NCBI GenBank assembly: GCA_949358305.1
Contig: OX442322.1
Location: forward strand, 8,060,001 to 8,124,000
Source: Strigamia acuminata
Taxonomy: Eukaryota; Arthropoda; Chilopoda; Geophilomorpha; Linotaeniidae
DNA: 64,000 nucleotides
Reading direction: 5' to 3'
Part shown: piece after piece, positions 20,901 through 30,800 of the stretch
Layout: every line of letters starts with the position of its first letter
How positions within the stretch are numbered: position 1 is the first letter of the stretch
Position numbers and translations under genes: made by a program
The notes under the pieces: generated by a model
Database searches by the model: none
Seen by the model: the letters and a program-made list of their open reading frames with translations, nothing else
What the model was told of the DNA's origin: nothing

Positions 20901-23235
20901 CAGGGTGATGTGGGATATTGTAAACCCCTTCTGTCCAGAAACGTTCGGTCGGAGGAACCACTTCGGCATGATCCTCGCGAACATATGCCCACATCGCGTC
21001 ATGATAGCGTTTCTTGTGGTCGGTACTCGCATCTATGCGCTTCAGCGTATTGGAAAGCTGCGTGACTGCCAGCTCCCAATTGGACTCGAGTCCGGTAACA
21101 TGCTCATTAAAAGGTAAGCGTACCTGGTAACGACCGTCTTCGAGGCGAACAGTGGACTGTTCGAATCGATCTCGAACGAAATCAGAATCGCGCTCTCCTG
21201 CACGAATACCCACAGCTTCAAGTGACCATAGGCGTTCCAGCTCTTTGTCAGGAGAAACGTCGCACGTCGCACAGCAAGCTACTGAAGACGTGTCATCGAG
21301 AAGCAAATCCGCAGATCCAGCTGCACCCGACAAAATCCATCCGAATATGGTGTTAATCAACCCGGACGACTGGTCGAGTCGCTTGCGACCGTTTAGACAG
21401 ACCTGCCACCAAACATCAACCCCTAACAGGACGTCAATGTGCTGGGCGGTCGACGGTAAGTCCTCGGCCAACTCAAGACCTAGGGCTTTGACCTTCTCAA
21501 TGGTCTCGGCGTGAACGATTCCCGACACCTGCGGAAGATGTTCCACACTCAGAGCGGACACTGTGATGTTTTTCGCGTTATGGCGAGACTTCAGACGTAT
21601 AGAGAAAACGTCGTAATCTGTCGGCACTGGATCACGCTCATTAAAGCGCTGAGTAGAAGCGTGCACGACACCACATCGTCGCAACTTAATGCGATCTGCC
21701 AAGCTCTTTAGAATGTAGGAGCGATGGCTTCCTGGGTCCAGCATGCCTCGAATGCGATGCGACCCACCTGACTTAGTGGTCAGTTCTGCTGAAAAGATCA
21801 TCAGCTGCAAAGATGAAGCAACGGACAATGTAACGTTCGTAACGACCTGCAATTCCCTTGGTCTGTCTTGAAGAACAGGAGATTTGTCCTTAGCACCCCG
21901 ACAAATAGCGGTATGGTGACGACCACCGCACGACCGGCAGGCAAAACGACTCGGACACTGCTTGAATGAGTGACCGCTGCGAAGACAGTTGAAACAGAGC
22001 CTGTCACGGCGAACTATTTCAGTTCTTGCCTCTACCTCTACAACCTTTGTACAATCTTGAGCCAAATGATCAGCCTTACAGAACGGACAAGCGGGCTTGG
22101 TTGGCCCCTGTCTTGGACTTAACGGCCCTTTCGGACTCTGAGCAGCGACCAAAGACGCCATGGCACCTTTACGCTCTTTCTCAGACCGGTCAGCCTTTTC
22201 GGAAACCTGCTTCAAGGACGGCAGGTGTGTGAACCCGATAACCTCTTCAATGCGCTCAAGAATCTTAAGTTCTTCCGCAAAGAAGTCCAACATGTTCACC
22301 AAATTCTGTGACTTGGTTCCCTTAACCTCGTAATATCGAAGAACCATTCGGTACGGGAACTTCCTGAGAACGTCGTCAGCTAGCACGTACCCAGCAGTCT
22401 GAACCGGAACTTGCAGTTGTTCCAGCATGCGAACTGTCGTGGAGACACGGGCAAGCTGCGACTTGAGCACCTTGGTAGGATGCACGTCAAGAATCGGCTT
22501 CATATCTTTTATACTCTTCATGAGAGCCGTTCTCTGAGCCTCATCACCTCCGTAACTGCGGATGAGCTCTTCTCTAGCAAGAATGTACGACCCATCAACT
22601 AACTGATAGGAAGAGATGAGCGTTGCAGCATCACCTTCACACATAGACTGTAAGTATTGTAACTTCTCTGTCTCGGACAACTCCGAGTTGGTGTGCACTG
22701 ATGTGTCAAAGCTACTCAAGAAGGAGCGGAATTTGACCACATCTCCAGTGAACTTCACTGTCTGCAGCGTAGGCAACTTCGTATTAGGAGGCCGGCGGGT
22801 ATTAACCGTCGTTCCAGCCCCTGGAAAGCCAGACAACGCACTCGTATTAATCGTTTGGTTCAACTGCGACGCTGACCAATGAGTGACCATCCTCTGAGAC
22901 ACCTGATGTCTGTTACGCAGATGATCTACCTGAGAAGACAATTCTTCTATCTGAGCTATTCCTTGCAAATATGTTGCACGAGTCCAATAAGCCTGCAACG
23001 TATTCGCATCGTTCAAAAGACGACGCTCTTGCTGCTCCGCAGACAAGAGAGCTGCTTCCACTTCCCCGGGATCGGTCAAGATACGCGACCTCGTCAGGAA
23101 TTGATCCAATGCTTGGACCAGCGAATTGTAGCGAGCCTCCACCAAGTCCATTTGCTCTGGCGTAGGAGCTCGCGGAGGGATTGGAGTTCCACCCGGAGTG
23201 GTGGGTCTGGAACCCGTTCCCGTCTGAGTTGCCAT
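17965..23235 (-). CDS. BEL/Pao gag-pol polyprotein, element E (intact, about 1756 aa)
   Basis: Same domain order as A: DUF1759-type gag, zinc knuckles (CPFCKADHLAQDC, CFNCLRSGHSFKQC, CRSCGGRHH), protease with D500 in DPGS, reverse transcriptase with FMDD (D925, D926), RNase H (LEVYCDAS), integrase finger (CLVCKRGK), first catalytic aspartate D1463 in TGIDHLGP, then FSDNSKTF and GGAWERL, and a DUF5641-type C-terminus. I start at the ATG at 23235 (GGCATGGC). The open frame extends 12 codons upstream but only from a TTG. The bases before it, CTTTCCTACTTGCAG, look like a splice acceptor, so a spliced message is possible. All catalytic residues seem present, so this copy may encode active enzymes for its deleted relative H. 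Confidence 0.95.
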   Translation of the reverse strand: MATQTGTGSRPTTPGGTPIPPRAPTPEQMDLVEARYNSLVQALDQFLTRSRILTDPGEVEAALLSAEQQERRLLNDANTLQAYWTRATYLQGIAQIEELSSQVDHLRNRHQVSQRMVTHWSASQLNQTINTSALSGFPGAGTTVNTRRPPNTKLPTLQTVKFTGDVVKFRSFLSSFDTSVHTNSELSETEKLQYLQSMCEGDAATLISSYQLVDGSYILAREELIRSYGGDEAQRTALMKSIKDMKPILDVHPTKVLKSQLARVSTTVRMLEQLQVPVQTAGYVLADDVLRKFPYRMVLRYYEVKGTKSQNLVNMLDFFAEELKILERIEEVIGFTHLPSLKQVSEKADRSEKERKGAMASLVAAQSPKGPLSPRQGPTKPACPFCKADHLAQDCTKVVEVEARTEIVRRDRLCFNCLRSGHSFKQCPSRFACRSCGGRHHTAICRGAKDKSPVLQDRPRELQVVTNVTLSVASSLQLMIFSAELTTKSGGSHRIRGMLDPGSHRSYILKSLADRIKLRRCGVVHASTQRFNERDPVPTDYDVFSIRLKSRHNAKNITVSALSVEHLPQVSGIVHAETIEKVKALGLELAEDLPSTAQHIDVLLGVDVWWQVCLNGRKRLDQSSGLINTIFGWILSGAAGSADLLLDDTSSVACCATCDVSPDKELERLWSLEAVGIRAGERDSDFVRDRFEQSTVRLEDGRYQVRLPFNEHVTGLESNWELAVTQLSNTLKRIDASTDHKKRYHDAMWAYVREDHAEVVPPTERFWTEGVYNIPHHPVIKEDRETTKFRVVFNASSSKKGARSLNDCLYPGPSLNPDIIRVLIRFRLMCIAIIADIKQAFLQVSIDPKHRNFLRFLWVADGYFADVYSWRNLWDNLVVLRMTVVPFGVNSSPFLLCATIRAQGQLHAASHPKEADALDKGIFMDDLTSGADRPPAAVAHCVNLRNILDAAKLPLVKWAASNGEVFGSLKEEGFHMRADSFENLGVIKMLGILWDVQQDAILFRVPEFDEVPCTRRGVLSLVASLFDPLGFLAAIVLPMKLLMQSFWGRAFAWDQVLPDDDRAQVARWYADLQHLKEVKVQRWVGTYSGEGLSLEVYCDASPRAYGCAVYIRNSSGVSKLLVGKSRIAPLDKLTLPRLELTATVIGVRMLEYIQTDFLPDFPITSVRFFTDSMVALGWIQSEKNCWKPYVSNRVAGVLDKSRVDQWSYVPTPKNPADILTRPCDVPTLISSHLWWNGPDPKEFDQVDAPPVVLPKEEEKLVSSAVTLYDDFLDQFFKRFRSFNRLTRVLAFIRRWRFPAPGKELNVYELEEAERKLIYWSQRMHFLEECVAVERKEDVEKSSPLRNFDIFLDETGLLRLRSRLAKSFLPFDEVYPILLHPSSWVTRLLIRREHALLLHGDLSETLYHMRNRFWIIRGRRTVQSVIRSCLVCKRGKLIREDPPTGDPPSERVTPAAPFQHTGIDHLGPVVLGSGRKASKAYVLLFTCLVTRSVHLEVSEDLSVEKFLLAFRRFAARFGYPAKVFSDNSKTFSRGAQEIQSWGKLVAKEGMRTLLSEKRVLWTFIPPLSPWAGGAWERLVRSVKDKLRKTLLRQTIDLESLQTLVAEISSVLNSRPLSYVHEEVDGGRILSPENFLTGGTTKYVINRPVHAIRQKDLRRLDHKRRLALWEFWRLWKESYLKQLRNFHEVKGDRHPRNPEVGQIVLLEKVGSNPYFWPLARVDVVYPGDDGIVRVVRVTSAEGKQFLRSVKHIRVLELD

Positions 23236-23496
23236 GCCAAATGTCCTCTGCAAGTAGGAAAGCAAAGACAATTAGATAGCACGGTAACTTTTAACACACG
23301 GCAAGACACCAAGGCGACACAACTGCCACTGGCGTAAGCAAGAAAACAACACCACGGTTTGATAGCAACCAATGGCGCGTGACCTTCACTGAGAAACACA
23401 CAACTAACAAGACGGTCAGACGTCTAGAAACTTTCTTTTAGCTAACTAACGAGACGATACAACGTCTAGAAACGATTCTACTTAAAGCGACTTAAA

Positions 23497-23527
23497 CTCC
23501 CCTGCTTTTTCCAGCAGTTATATGGAG
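23497..23527 (-). other. Leader hairpin of E
   Basis: Sense: CTCC, ATATAA, stem CTGCT, loop of six, stem AGCAG, then GGGAG. It has the same conserved flanks as the A, C and G leader hairpin but different paired bases in the stem, so pairing is conserved while sequence is not. Confidence 0.5.
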
Positions 23528-23916
23528 CTAACACGATAAGATACTCTTTACACAAAAAGACACACTCTTTCCCCGAATCTGATACACACACTAAGCTAAT
23601 TGACTCGAAAAAACCCCCAAAAAGCCAAGAAAAGACACTAAAAATGTCATCTTCCCGAATGGAAAGCACAAATGCACGCTGCGTTGTGATCACACGACGA
23701 AATTCGGACGCCAACTGGACGAACCACTCGACACGACGGCGTAAACTGGATGCGGCTTCTCTGCAGCTCGATTGCCTACAAGGAACCACACGCTGGACAC
23801 ACACGACAGCGACGACTGGACTAAACACTGGCGCAAACTCAGGCAGGAAACAGACGGTCGAAGCTCGCAGTCGCACGCGATGATCAGGCGCACACAACTG
23901 GCGAAAACGGTCATCT

Positions 23917-23941
23917 ATCCTGGTCAAACAAAACGGCACCA
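23917..23941 (-). promoter_or_regulatory. Primer-binding site of E, tRNA-His type split by 7 bases
   Basis: Sense reads TGGTGCCG, then seven T/G bases, then TGACCAGGAT. Without the insert it matches the tRNA-His site of B. H carries the same insert, so the split site is a family trait and still functional at the time H moved. Confidence 0.6.
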
Positions 23942-23953
23942 CGAAGTGAATTC

Positions 23954-24712
23954 TGTTGCTAGCACTGGCAACAGACCAGGACGGGGAAACGATCAGCGAC
24001 GATGGCGGAAGAAATCCCAGGAGAAAAGTGAAAGTATAGTGGGTGTGTGGACGTGCGCATGCGCAACCAGACAAGGTCGGGCCCAACCACGGCAATTTAG
24101 GGTTAACGATCTCAGGCATAAACGTTCGAATCAACTCACAAAGTGGCGGCCAGTAGGAGGAGAAAGCGCGCCCGGTTCTCTACTCACTACACATCATGTA
24201 GGCAGAAGAAATAGACTGGTTTGGGGAAGAAAACAGTAGTTTTATTCCAAAGTGAGAGAGAGGAAAATAAAACTCAACCGTTAGGGTTAAGTTTCAACAA
24301 CACAAGACGCACGCGCTCATTGTTAGAATGCGTGACTATGGAAACAGGCAAAATGAGGAAATGCATCAGTTACATTACAAAATGTACAAAACCAAGAGAA
24401 TAAAAGCTTATAACTAACAGATGCATTGAAACAAGCAATCCTTTGTCTTAAAAGGCTTAACACTAACATCAGACACAGCTCAGAGCTTTGACAGGCATGA
24501 GCAGTGTCACTTAAATCAAATAACACTTTAACACTTGTCAATAAAGCATATCAACAACAATCACTAATTGCAAAGCAGACCAAGAGATGGCGCTCAAACA
24601 CGGGAGGCCAAAAACTAGTACAAACATAAGAGAAAATGCTCTAGGCTCTACTAAAACTTAAATCTAAAACAGCGACGAGTTGGCATGGCAATGCAGCTCG
24701 TCCAGACGGTCA
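23954..24712 (-). repeat. Element E 5' LTR, first part (split by C)
   Basis: 759 bp identical by eye to the start of 16993-17910. It stops at GGTCA (24708-24712), the duplication made by element C; the remaining 159 bp are at 42152-42310. The split leaves E's promoter LTR interrupted, so E is probably not transcribed normally now. Confidence 0.92.
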
Positions 24713-24797
24713 TGTTGCGGTCTGTCAACACCAAACAGCTAGGAATGGGGTTGGGGCTATTTGAATTTCCCGCCTCTAAAAACTCAAGTGATCGTAT
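24713..24797 (-). repeat. Element C 3' LTR, outer 85 bp
   Basis: Begins TGTTGCGG and ends GTAT, the target duplicated by the Gypsy insertion. The LTR resumes at 33007. Confidence 0.9.
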
Positions 24798-25401
24798 TGT
24801 CACGCGTACGGATCGTCCCGAATGACGAGCGATCCGTATCGCGCAATTAGAGTTATAATTCGGTAAATGTTGCGTAATTTCGGCCACAGATGGCGTTGAC
24901 GATTGGAAACCGTCATCGCCATGTGATTGGACCGATTAATTCGTGAATGGGGGTTATGGCAGATTTGCTATAAAACCGCCCGCTTACAGACAGAGCTCTC
25001 TTCTCTCTCCAGACTTCAACAGGTAACTATTAACTACAACCGCCCTTTACTAGAGAGTCTGATGTCGCCTCGATACTGAGAGCGGCTGACTGACTATAAA
25101 TCAACAGTTTACATCAAATTGAGTTATCACACAGTTGTTTCATAGAAAACAGTTTATAAAGGTTGTTCAGACTTAATAAGTGTAAAATAATGATTTGTCC
25201 AATTGATGATTCAGAATTGCATTCCAATTAATGTAACCAGATTTATTAAGGATCAAACAAACTTAGTTTGTCTGGTCAAATAAAATAGACTTGAATTTAA
25301 AACAAAATAAACAGTCTCATTCTTTCTCTTTCCATGTTCACTCATTCCCCAAATAAAACAATGTTGCGTGAGTTTCAATTAGGCCCAGAAACCACGTAAC
25401 A
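24798..25401 (+). repeat. Gypsy 5' LTR
   Basis: 604 bp. It contains a TATA box (24969-24975), an ATGGCG site (24890-24895) and several AATAAA signals (about 25276-25352) near the end, consistent with U3-R-U5 order. Confidence 0.93.
24969..24975 (+). promoter_or_regulatory. TATA box of Gypsy LTR
   Basis: TATAAAA, followed about 25-35 bases on by a pyrimidine-rich stretch where transcription would start. The same box is in the 3' LTR at 32570-32576. None of the BEL LTRs has an equally clear box. Confidence 0.65.
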
Positions 25402-25403
25402 AA

Positions 25404-25416
25404 TGGTGGAGATGCG
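25404..25416 (+). promoter_or_regulatory. Gypsy primer-binding site, tRNA-Ala type
   Basis: TGGTGGAGATGCG starts 2 bases after the LTR and is complementary to the 3' end of animal tRNA-Ala (CGCATCTCCACCA, from general knowledge). The next base breaks the match. Confidence 0.6.
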
Positions 25417-26781
25417 AGTTTTTCCCCACACCGCATAAAAATTAGAATAAAATTCCGAAATTAGAGTGTAAAACATGAAAAATCAAAATTTATTAAGAGT
25501 TAAAATTCTTAAAATTGTAAAAATTAGAGTAAAATAGTTGAAAATTAGAATTAAAACTAGAAAATTGGCGAAATTTAGTTTGAAAATTGCTTTAAAATCA
25601 TATAAAATTTTGAAAAAGCCCAACTTAATTTGAATATGAGTGAATCATTGCTGATAGAGATAGGAATGATAGAAGTGACTCATTCTTAATGAAGTAAATA
25701 TAGCTAATTGAGTTGAAAATTGGCAAAGTTTAAAAATAAAATAAGATAAGGTTCTTGAATATTTAATTGGATGAATTTGCATTAAGTGTTGACTGATGTG
25801 AAGTTTGATTGTGAATTGAATTTATTTGGTGTTGTTTATTATAATTAAATGAAGAATTCAGTTATACTGTTTTTGAATTTGCTAATGAATAATTTTGAGT
25901 TTCAGGATATTTTTGTAAAGTGTTTACTGATGATAGTTTTTGATAATTTTGAATTATGACTGTGGAAATAAAATTGTTTGATAAATTTTTGTAAATTATG
26001 ATCGTGAAAATTTGATTGTTTTGAATTTCTGAATTATATAACACATGACCGTGAAAATTGAATAGTTTTGAATTGTTTTTGATATTTCAGTAAATTATAT
26101 GATCATGAAAATGAAGTGTTTTTGATATTTTTGTGGGAAATGACCGTGAAAGTGTTTCTTTGAATTATTTTGATAAATTTTTGAGATTTGATTGTGAAAA
26201 TTGAATTGTTTAATTATTGAATTGTTCTAGTGTTTTGAAACATTTCTGTAAAATTGAAGTGTTTAATTATTGAATTATTTTTCAGAAAGTGAAAAGAGTT
26301 TTGTGTGCTAAAGAGTTATAGTGTTATTTATAACTGGAAAAGTGAATTAAAAGTGCTTCGAGTCAAAGGATTGTGTCTTCTCTACAATTAATAAATCATT
26401 GCGGACTCTAGACGTTACGCGTTTTCAAAATACGTAACGGATTACCTGCTCTCAGGTAGTAACAAAGAAGAAGAGTTGGAAGAAGAGACAGCATTGAATG
26501 ACAAGGTGACTGAGCGAAAGAGGGGGCCAAAACCCAAAGAGGGACTTAAAACTCAAAAAAGGGAAGGTGAAACCCCGCAACAGCACCGAATACGAGTTGT
26601 TAGTGCTGATCTTCAAGCTGAATTGTTCCCACACGAGGTGGAGCAATTAGGAGAATTATTGATACGAGAACAGGGAGATCAGGACGACGCAGATGAGAAG
26701 GACGTTTTCCAAGACGTTAAGGAGCAACCAAATTTAGAACTTTCATATTTGTGTATTAGTAAAGAACAATCACCAATTAAA
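25417..26781 (+). other. Gypsy leader, AT-rich with imperfect repeats
   Basis: About 1.36 kb of very AT-rich sequence. Between about 25900 and 26290 units containing GTGAAAATTGAAT and TTTTGATAATTTT recur loosely. From 26395 to the gag ATG the gag frame is open without any ATG and reads protein-like (with KRGPKPKEG); a possible splice acceptor (TGCTCTCAG) ends at 26455. Confidence 0.6.
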
Positions 26782-27864
26782 ATGGCAAATGCTTCACCAG
26801 AACTTGTAGCAATACAGACGGTATTACAAAATTTAGTGGTCAATAGAAGAAATCCAGTTGACTTTGATCCGGCGACAGGAAATATTGACACATGGCTGAT
26901 CGGATATGAAGATACAATAGCCGATGACACCGAGAGAATTAAACATCTATCAATTGTGCTGAAATCCTCCGCATCATCGTGGTATCTAGATCAACTTCCA
27001 CAATATCCGACTAGAACATGGAGTCAATGGAAAGATGCGTTGAAGGCAAAATTCAGACGACAAATAACAACAATTTTGTCGAAATTACAGGCAATGCAGC
27101 ACAAAGATGGGACAGCTTTGGAACATATGCAGAAAATATTAAAAGAATGTTCTTTTGCAAGACCAGCATTTACTGAAGAACAAAAGATATTTCATGTGTT
27201 TCAAGGACTTAAAAAGGTGACTAGAGATAAATTAGTAGTCAATTTTCCAAAGACATTGGATCAATTAACATCTCAACTTGGACTATTGGAAGCTCATGCA
27301 TTCAGTGAGGACCCTGCAGAAGTTTTGCTAACCCTACTGCAAAAAGCTGTTGATACAACAGGCGAGGTGAAACCAAGTTTGTTAGTTGAACCGAGCGACG
27401 TCAATAAATCAAAAGACGAGTTGTTAGCAGAGGTCAAAGTGCTAAGACAACAGCAGCAGTTTGGGGAAGTGCAATATGCAGAGGTTACTCCCGTCTTCTA
27501 CCAAAACCAATGGTATACACCACATCCGAACCAGGCCCAGTTCTACAATAGAGGCAACTTTAGAGGACGATCTGGACAACAACGGGGATGGTGGAACCAA
27601 GGAAGAGGATGGAATAACAACAAAGGTCAAAACAGAGGCAATTGGAATAATCAGTGGAATAATCCAGGTCAAGGATTCCAACAACAACAGCAACCACAAC
27701 AGCAATGGAACCCACCACAAGGACAAAGACCACAGGGGAATCCAAATAACCAAGGCCATCCACAAAATCCGAATTATAAAGGAAAAAATTTTATTGAAAA
27801 TTACCGAGGCCGAGGAAATCGAGGAGCCCCACGTGGTGGACCAACTAATCCATCGGGAAACTAG
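26782..27864 (+). CDS. Gypsy Gag (360 aa from first ATG; frame open further upstream)
   Basis: Structural protein that would form the particle. From the ATG at 26782 (AAAATGG) it has a retrotransposon-gag-type core (about residues 15-170, with SSASSWYLDQLP and WSQWKDALKAKF) and then a Gln/Asn/Gly/Arg-rich tail with RG repeats (NRGNFRGRSGQQRGWWN and similar). There is no CCHC knuckle, so the RG-rich tail probably binds RNA. The open frame extends upstream to 26395 with no ATG; a longer Gag would need splicing or a non-ATG start. It ends at TAG 27862-27864, directly after the GGGAAAC heptamer. Confidence 0.88.
   Translation: MANASPELVAIQTVLQNLVVNRRNPVDFDPATGNIDTWLIGYEDTIADDTERIKHLSIVLKSSASSWYLDQLPQYPTRTWSQWKDALKAKFRRQITTILSKLQAMQHKDGTALEHMQKILKECSFARPAFTEEQKIFHVFQGLKKVTRDKLVVNFPKTLDQLTSQLGLLEAHAFSEDPAEVLLTLLQKAVDTTGEVKPSLLVEPSDVNKSKDELLAEVKVLRQQQQFGEVQYAEVTPVFYQNQWYTPHPNQAQFYNRGNFRGRSGQQRGWWNQGRGWNNNKGQNRGNWNNQWNNPGQGFQQQQQPQQQWNPPQGQRPQGNPNNQGHPQNPNYKGKNFIENYRGRGNRGAPRGGPTNPSGN
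27855..27861 (+). promoter_or_regulatory. GGGAAAC slippery heptamer for -1 frameshift
   Basis: In the gag frame the heptamer reads G-GGA-AAC and is followed at once by the TAG stop. Pol is in the -1 frame, which is open only from 27849 (stop at 27846-27848). GGGAAAC is a known -1 slippery site of lentiviruses. I see no clear downstream pseudoknot. Confidence 0.7.
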
Positions 27865-30800
27865 AATGGCCACAAAGACGAAATAACAAGAAGAAAAGAA
27901 GAAAGAGAAAATTAGAAATCATCGAGTTACACGCTATGGACGAACTTTTACAGATTCCAGTAGTATTAAATGGTATGGAAATCACTGGTGTCTTGGATTC
28001 TGGAGGTTTTCGCAACATCATTAGTGAAGATTTGGTGAGAACTCTGCAGCTCAAATATCAGCCCTGTCCTGGTGTTCGATTGAGAGTTGTGGATGGCTCA
28101 TTGATAATCCCAGAAGGAAAAACCAGGATAACCATTGAAGTTGGACAACAACAACACACCATCGACGTATTGATCGTTAATGGATTTGGACGCCATTTAC
28201 TGCTGGGAGATAATTTCTTAAGATCTGCAAAGTGTAAACTCGACTATGACCAACAGAAGATCTTTGTAGGCCCAAAAGATGAACAACAAGAAGTTTTCCC
28301 AATGTCAAAGAACCATACTGATGTAAATTACATAGCCCGAGTTTTAAAACCAATAACAATTCCAGCATTACATGAATGTGTAGTTCCAATTAAAATTGCA
28401 AAGAAAGTAGATGATGAACTTTTTATAGAACCACTCAGTGGAGTAATTGACCGTTTTGGAGTAATTTGTTGCAAAACATTGACTAAATTCAGAAAAGGTG
28501 AAGGAGTTCTGCGAATTGCAAATCCAACTAAAAAGACAATCTATTTGGGAAAAAACTCAGCAATTGCAAAGGCCTTTTATGTAATTGAGTCGGGCGTGCT
28601 TGATGAAAACAGAGTTAATCAATTTGACTTTAGCACAGCCATGGCGAATGACAACATGACGCTATCACAACAAAGGCTAATGTTGCAGTTGCTGGAGAAA
28701 AATTCAGATAGATTTGCGAAGACTGACAATGATTTAGGCAGAGCTCATACGATTAGGCATCGAATTGATACGGGAGATTCTCCTCCAATCCATTTACAAC
28801 CTTATAGACGATCGATTAAGGAAAAAGAAATTGAGGATGCTGAAACAAAGAAGTTACTTGAGCAAGAGGTCATTAGAGAATCTGAGAGCCCATGGAGTGC
28901 ACCAGTACTACTCGTCAAGAAAAGAGACGGCAAATGGAGATTTTGTGTTGATTGGAGACGGTTAAACGCGGTAACAAAGAAAATGGTTTATCCCTTACCA
29001 CGTATTGATGACACCCTAGATCAATTAGCGGGTGCGAAGTATTTTTCAATGATGGATCTCATCCAGGGATATCACCAAGTCGAAATAGACGAACAAGATC
29101 GTGAAAAGACAGCGTTTACCACGTCTAGCGGACATTATGAGTTTAATGTCCTTGGAATGGGATTATGTAACAGCCCGGCCGCCTTTCAAAAATTGATGAA
29201 CAAAGTACTTGGTAACCTCCTGGGAAAAGTATGTATTGCATATCTTGACGATTTGATAGTGTTTTCAAAGACTTTCGACCAGCACCTCGTTGATTTGGAG
29301 GCAGTTTTCCAAAAGCTTAGAACAGCGAACCTCAAAGTCAAACTGAGTAAATGTACGTTTGCGACACACACCATACGATATCTCGGACATGTGGTTGATG
29401 CTGAAGGTATTTCACCGGATCCCAGGAATCTGGATTCAGTAGCTAAGTTTCCAATTCCTGTGAACGTTAAACAACTACGTGGTTTTTTAGGATTATGCTC
29501 GTATTACCGGAAATTTATTAAAGGTTTTGCGGACATTTCCAAACCTCTGGTGAATTTAACCAAAAAGGATGAAAAGTTTGATTGGGGACCTCCCCATGAA
29601 AAAGCATTCCACACGCTTCGAACAGCATTAATAACAGTGCCGGTGTTAGCGCATCCAGATTTTACTCAGCCCTTCATGATTTCATGCGATGCAAGTGCCT
29701 ATGGATTAGGAGCTATTTTGAAGCAAAAAGTCAACAATCAAGAGCGTGTTATCGCTTATGCAAGTCGTATGATGAGCACAGCAGAAATGAATTACACTGC
29801 AACTGATAGGGAAATGTTAGCAATCATTTTTGCTATTGAAAAGTTTAGACCGTACTTATATGGACAGAAATTCCAAATTATTACCGACCATTCTGCCCTC
29901 CAATGGCTGAAAGGAGTCCGAAATCCAAATGGACGTCTAGCCAGGTGGGCGCTGCAACTAGCTGAGTATGATTTTGAAATATTTCATAAAAGCGGCAAGA
30001 AACATACAGATGCCGATGCTTTAAGTAGGATCCAGGAAGAATTAAGTGAAGAAGAAATAGAAAAATTACCTTCGCTTTTCTTAGAAAATTTGGACCTCCC
30101 TGGTGAACAGAGGAAGGATCCCAAACTACTGGACCTAATAACAGCGCTAGAAAACCAAGAGCAACTTCCAAGAAAAAGAAGACGACCTCTAAAGCAGTTC
30201 GTTCTTCAGAATAAAACGTTGTTCAGGAAGAAAAAACTTAACAGTTCCCTGAACATGGAAGATTTACTACTAGTAGTTCCAAAACAACTTCAAAAAGATG
30301 TATTGTATGAAATGCACGATGGATTACTAGGAGCTCATTTGGGATTGGCAAAAACGTGGAAACGGATAAGAACACGATTCTTTTGGACAAGAATCTACAA
30401 AGATGTTAGAAATTACGTCTTGTCCTGCCAACATTGCGCAAAAGCTAAAACAATGACAACACCAGCTAAAGGATTGATGCAGCCATGGTCAACAGTCTCA
30501 AAACCTTTTGAGCGAATTGGAATAGACACACTTGGACCATTTCCATTGTCACGACTTGGAAATAAACATGTTTTTGTTGTAACTGATTACCTTTCTAGAA
30601 ATGCAATAGCTAGACCAGCAGCAGCAGCTACAGCGTTAGAAGCAGCAAAAACATTGCTTTATGAAGTTATTCTGAAAGAAGGCAGTCCGAGAGAAATCCT
30701 GAGCGACCGTGGAACCGAGTACAGGAATAAAATGGTTGAGGAAGTCTCAAATATGTTTAAAAGTTTGCATAAAACTACGTCAGGATACCATCCAAGAACA

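Larger units (their letters stand above)
23236..23953 (-). other. Element E 5' leader
   Basis: 718 bases from the ATG to the 5' LTR. It contains the interrupted tRNA-His primer site (23917-23941) and the hairpin at 23497-23527. An open frame of 218 codons (23478-24134) starts in the LTR and crosses the primer site, as in A, but has no recognisable domain. Confidence 0.75.

Noticed and set aside
23236-23271. Upstream extension of the E polyprotein (12 codons)
   Set aside because: It would start at TTG and overlaps a splice-acceptor-like sequence; the ATG at 23235 has good context.
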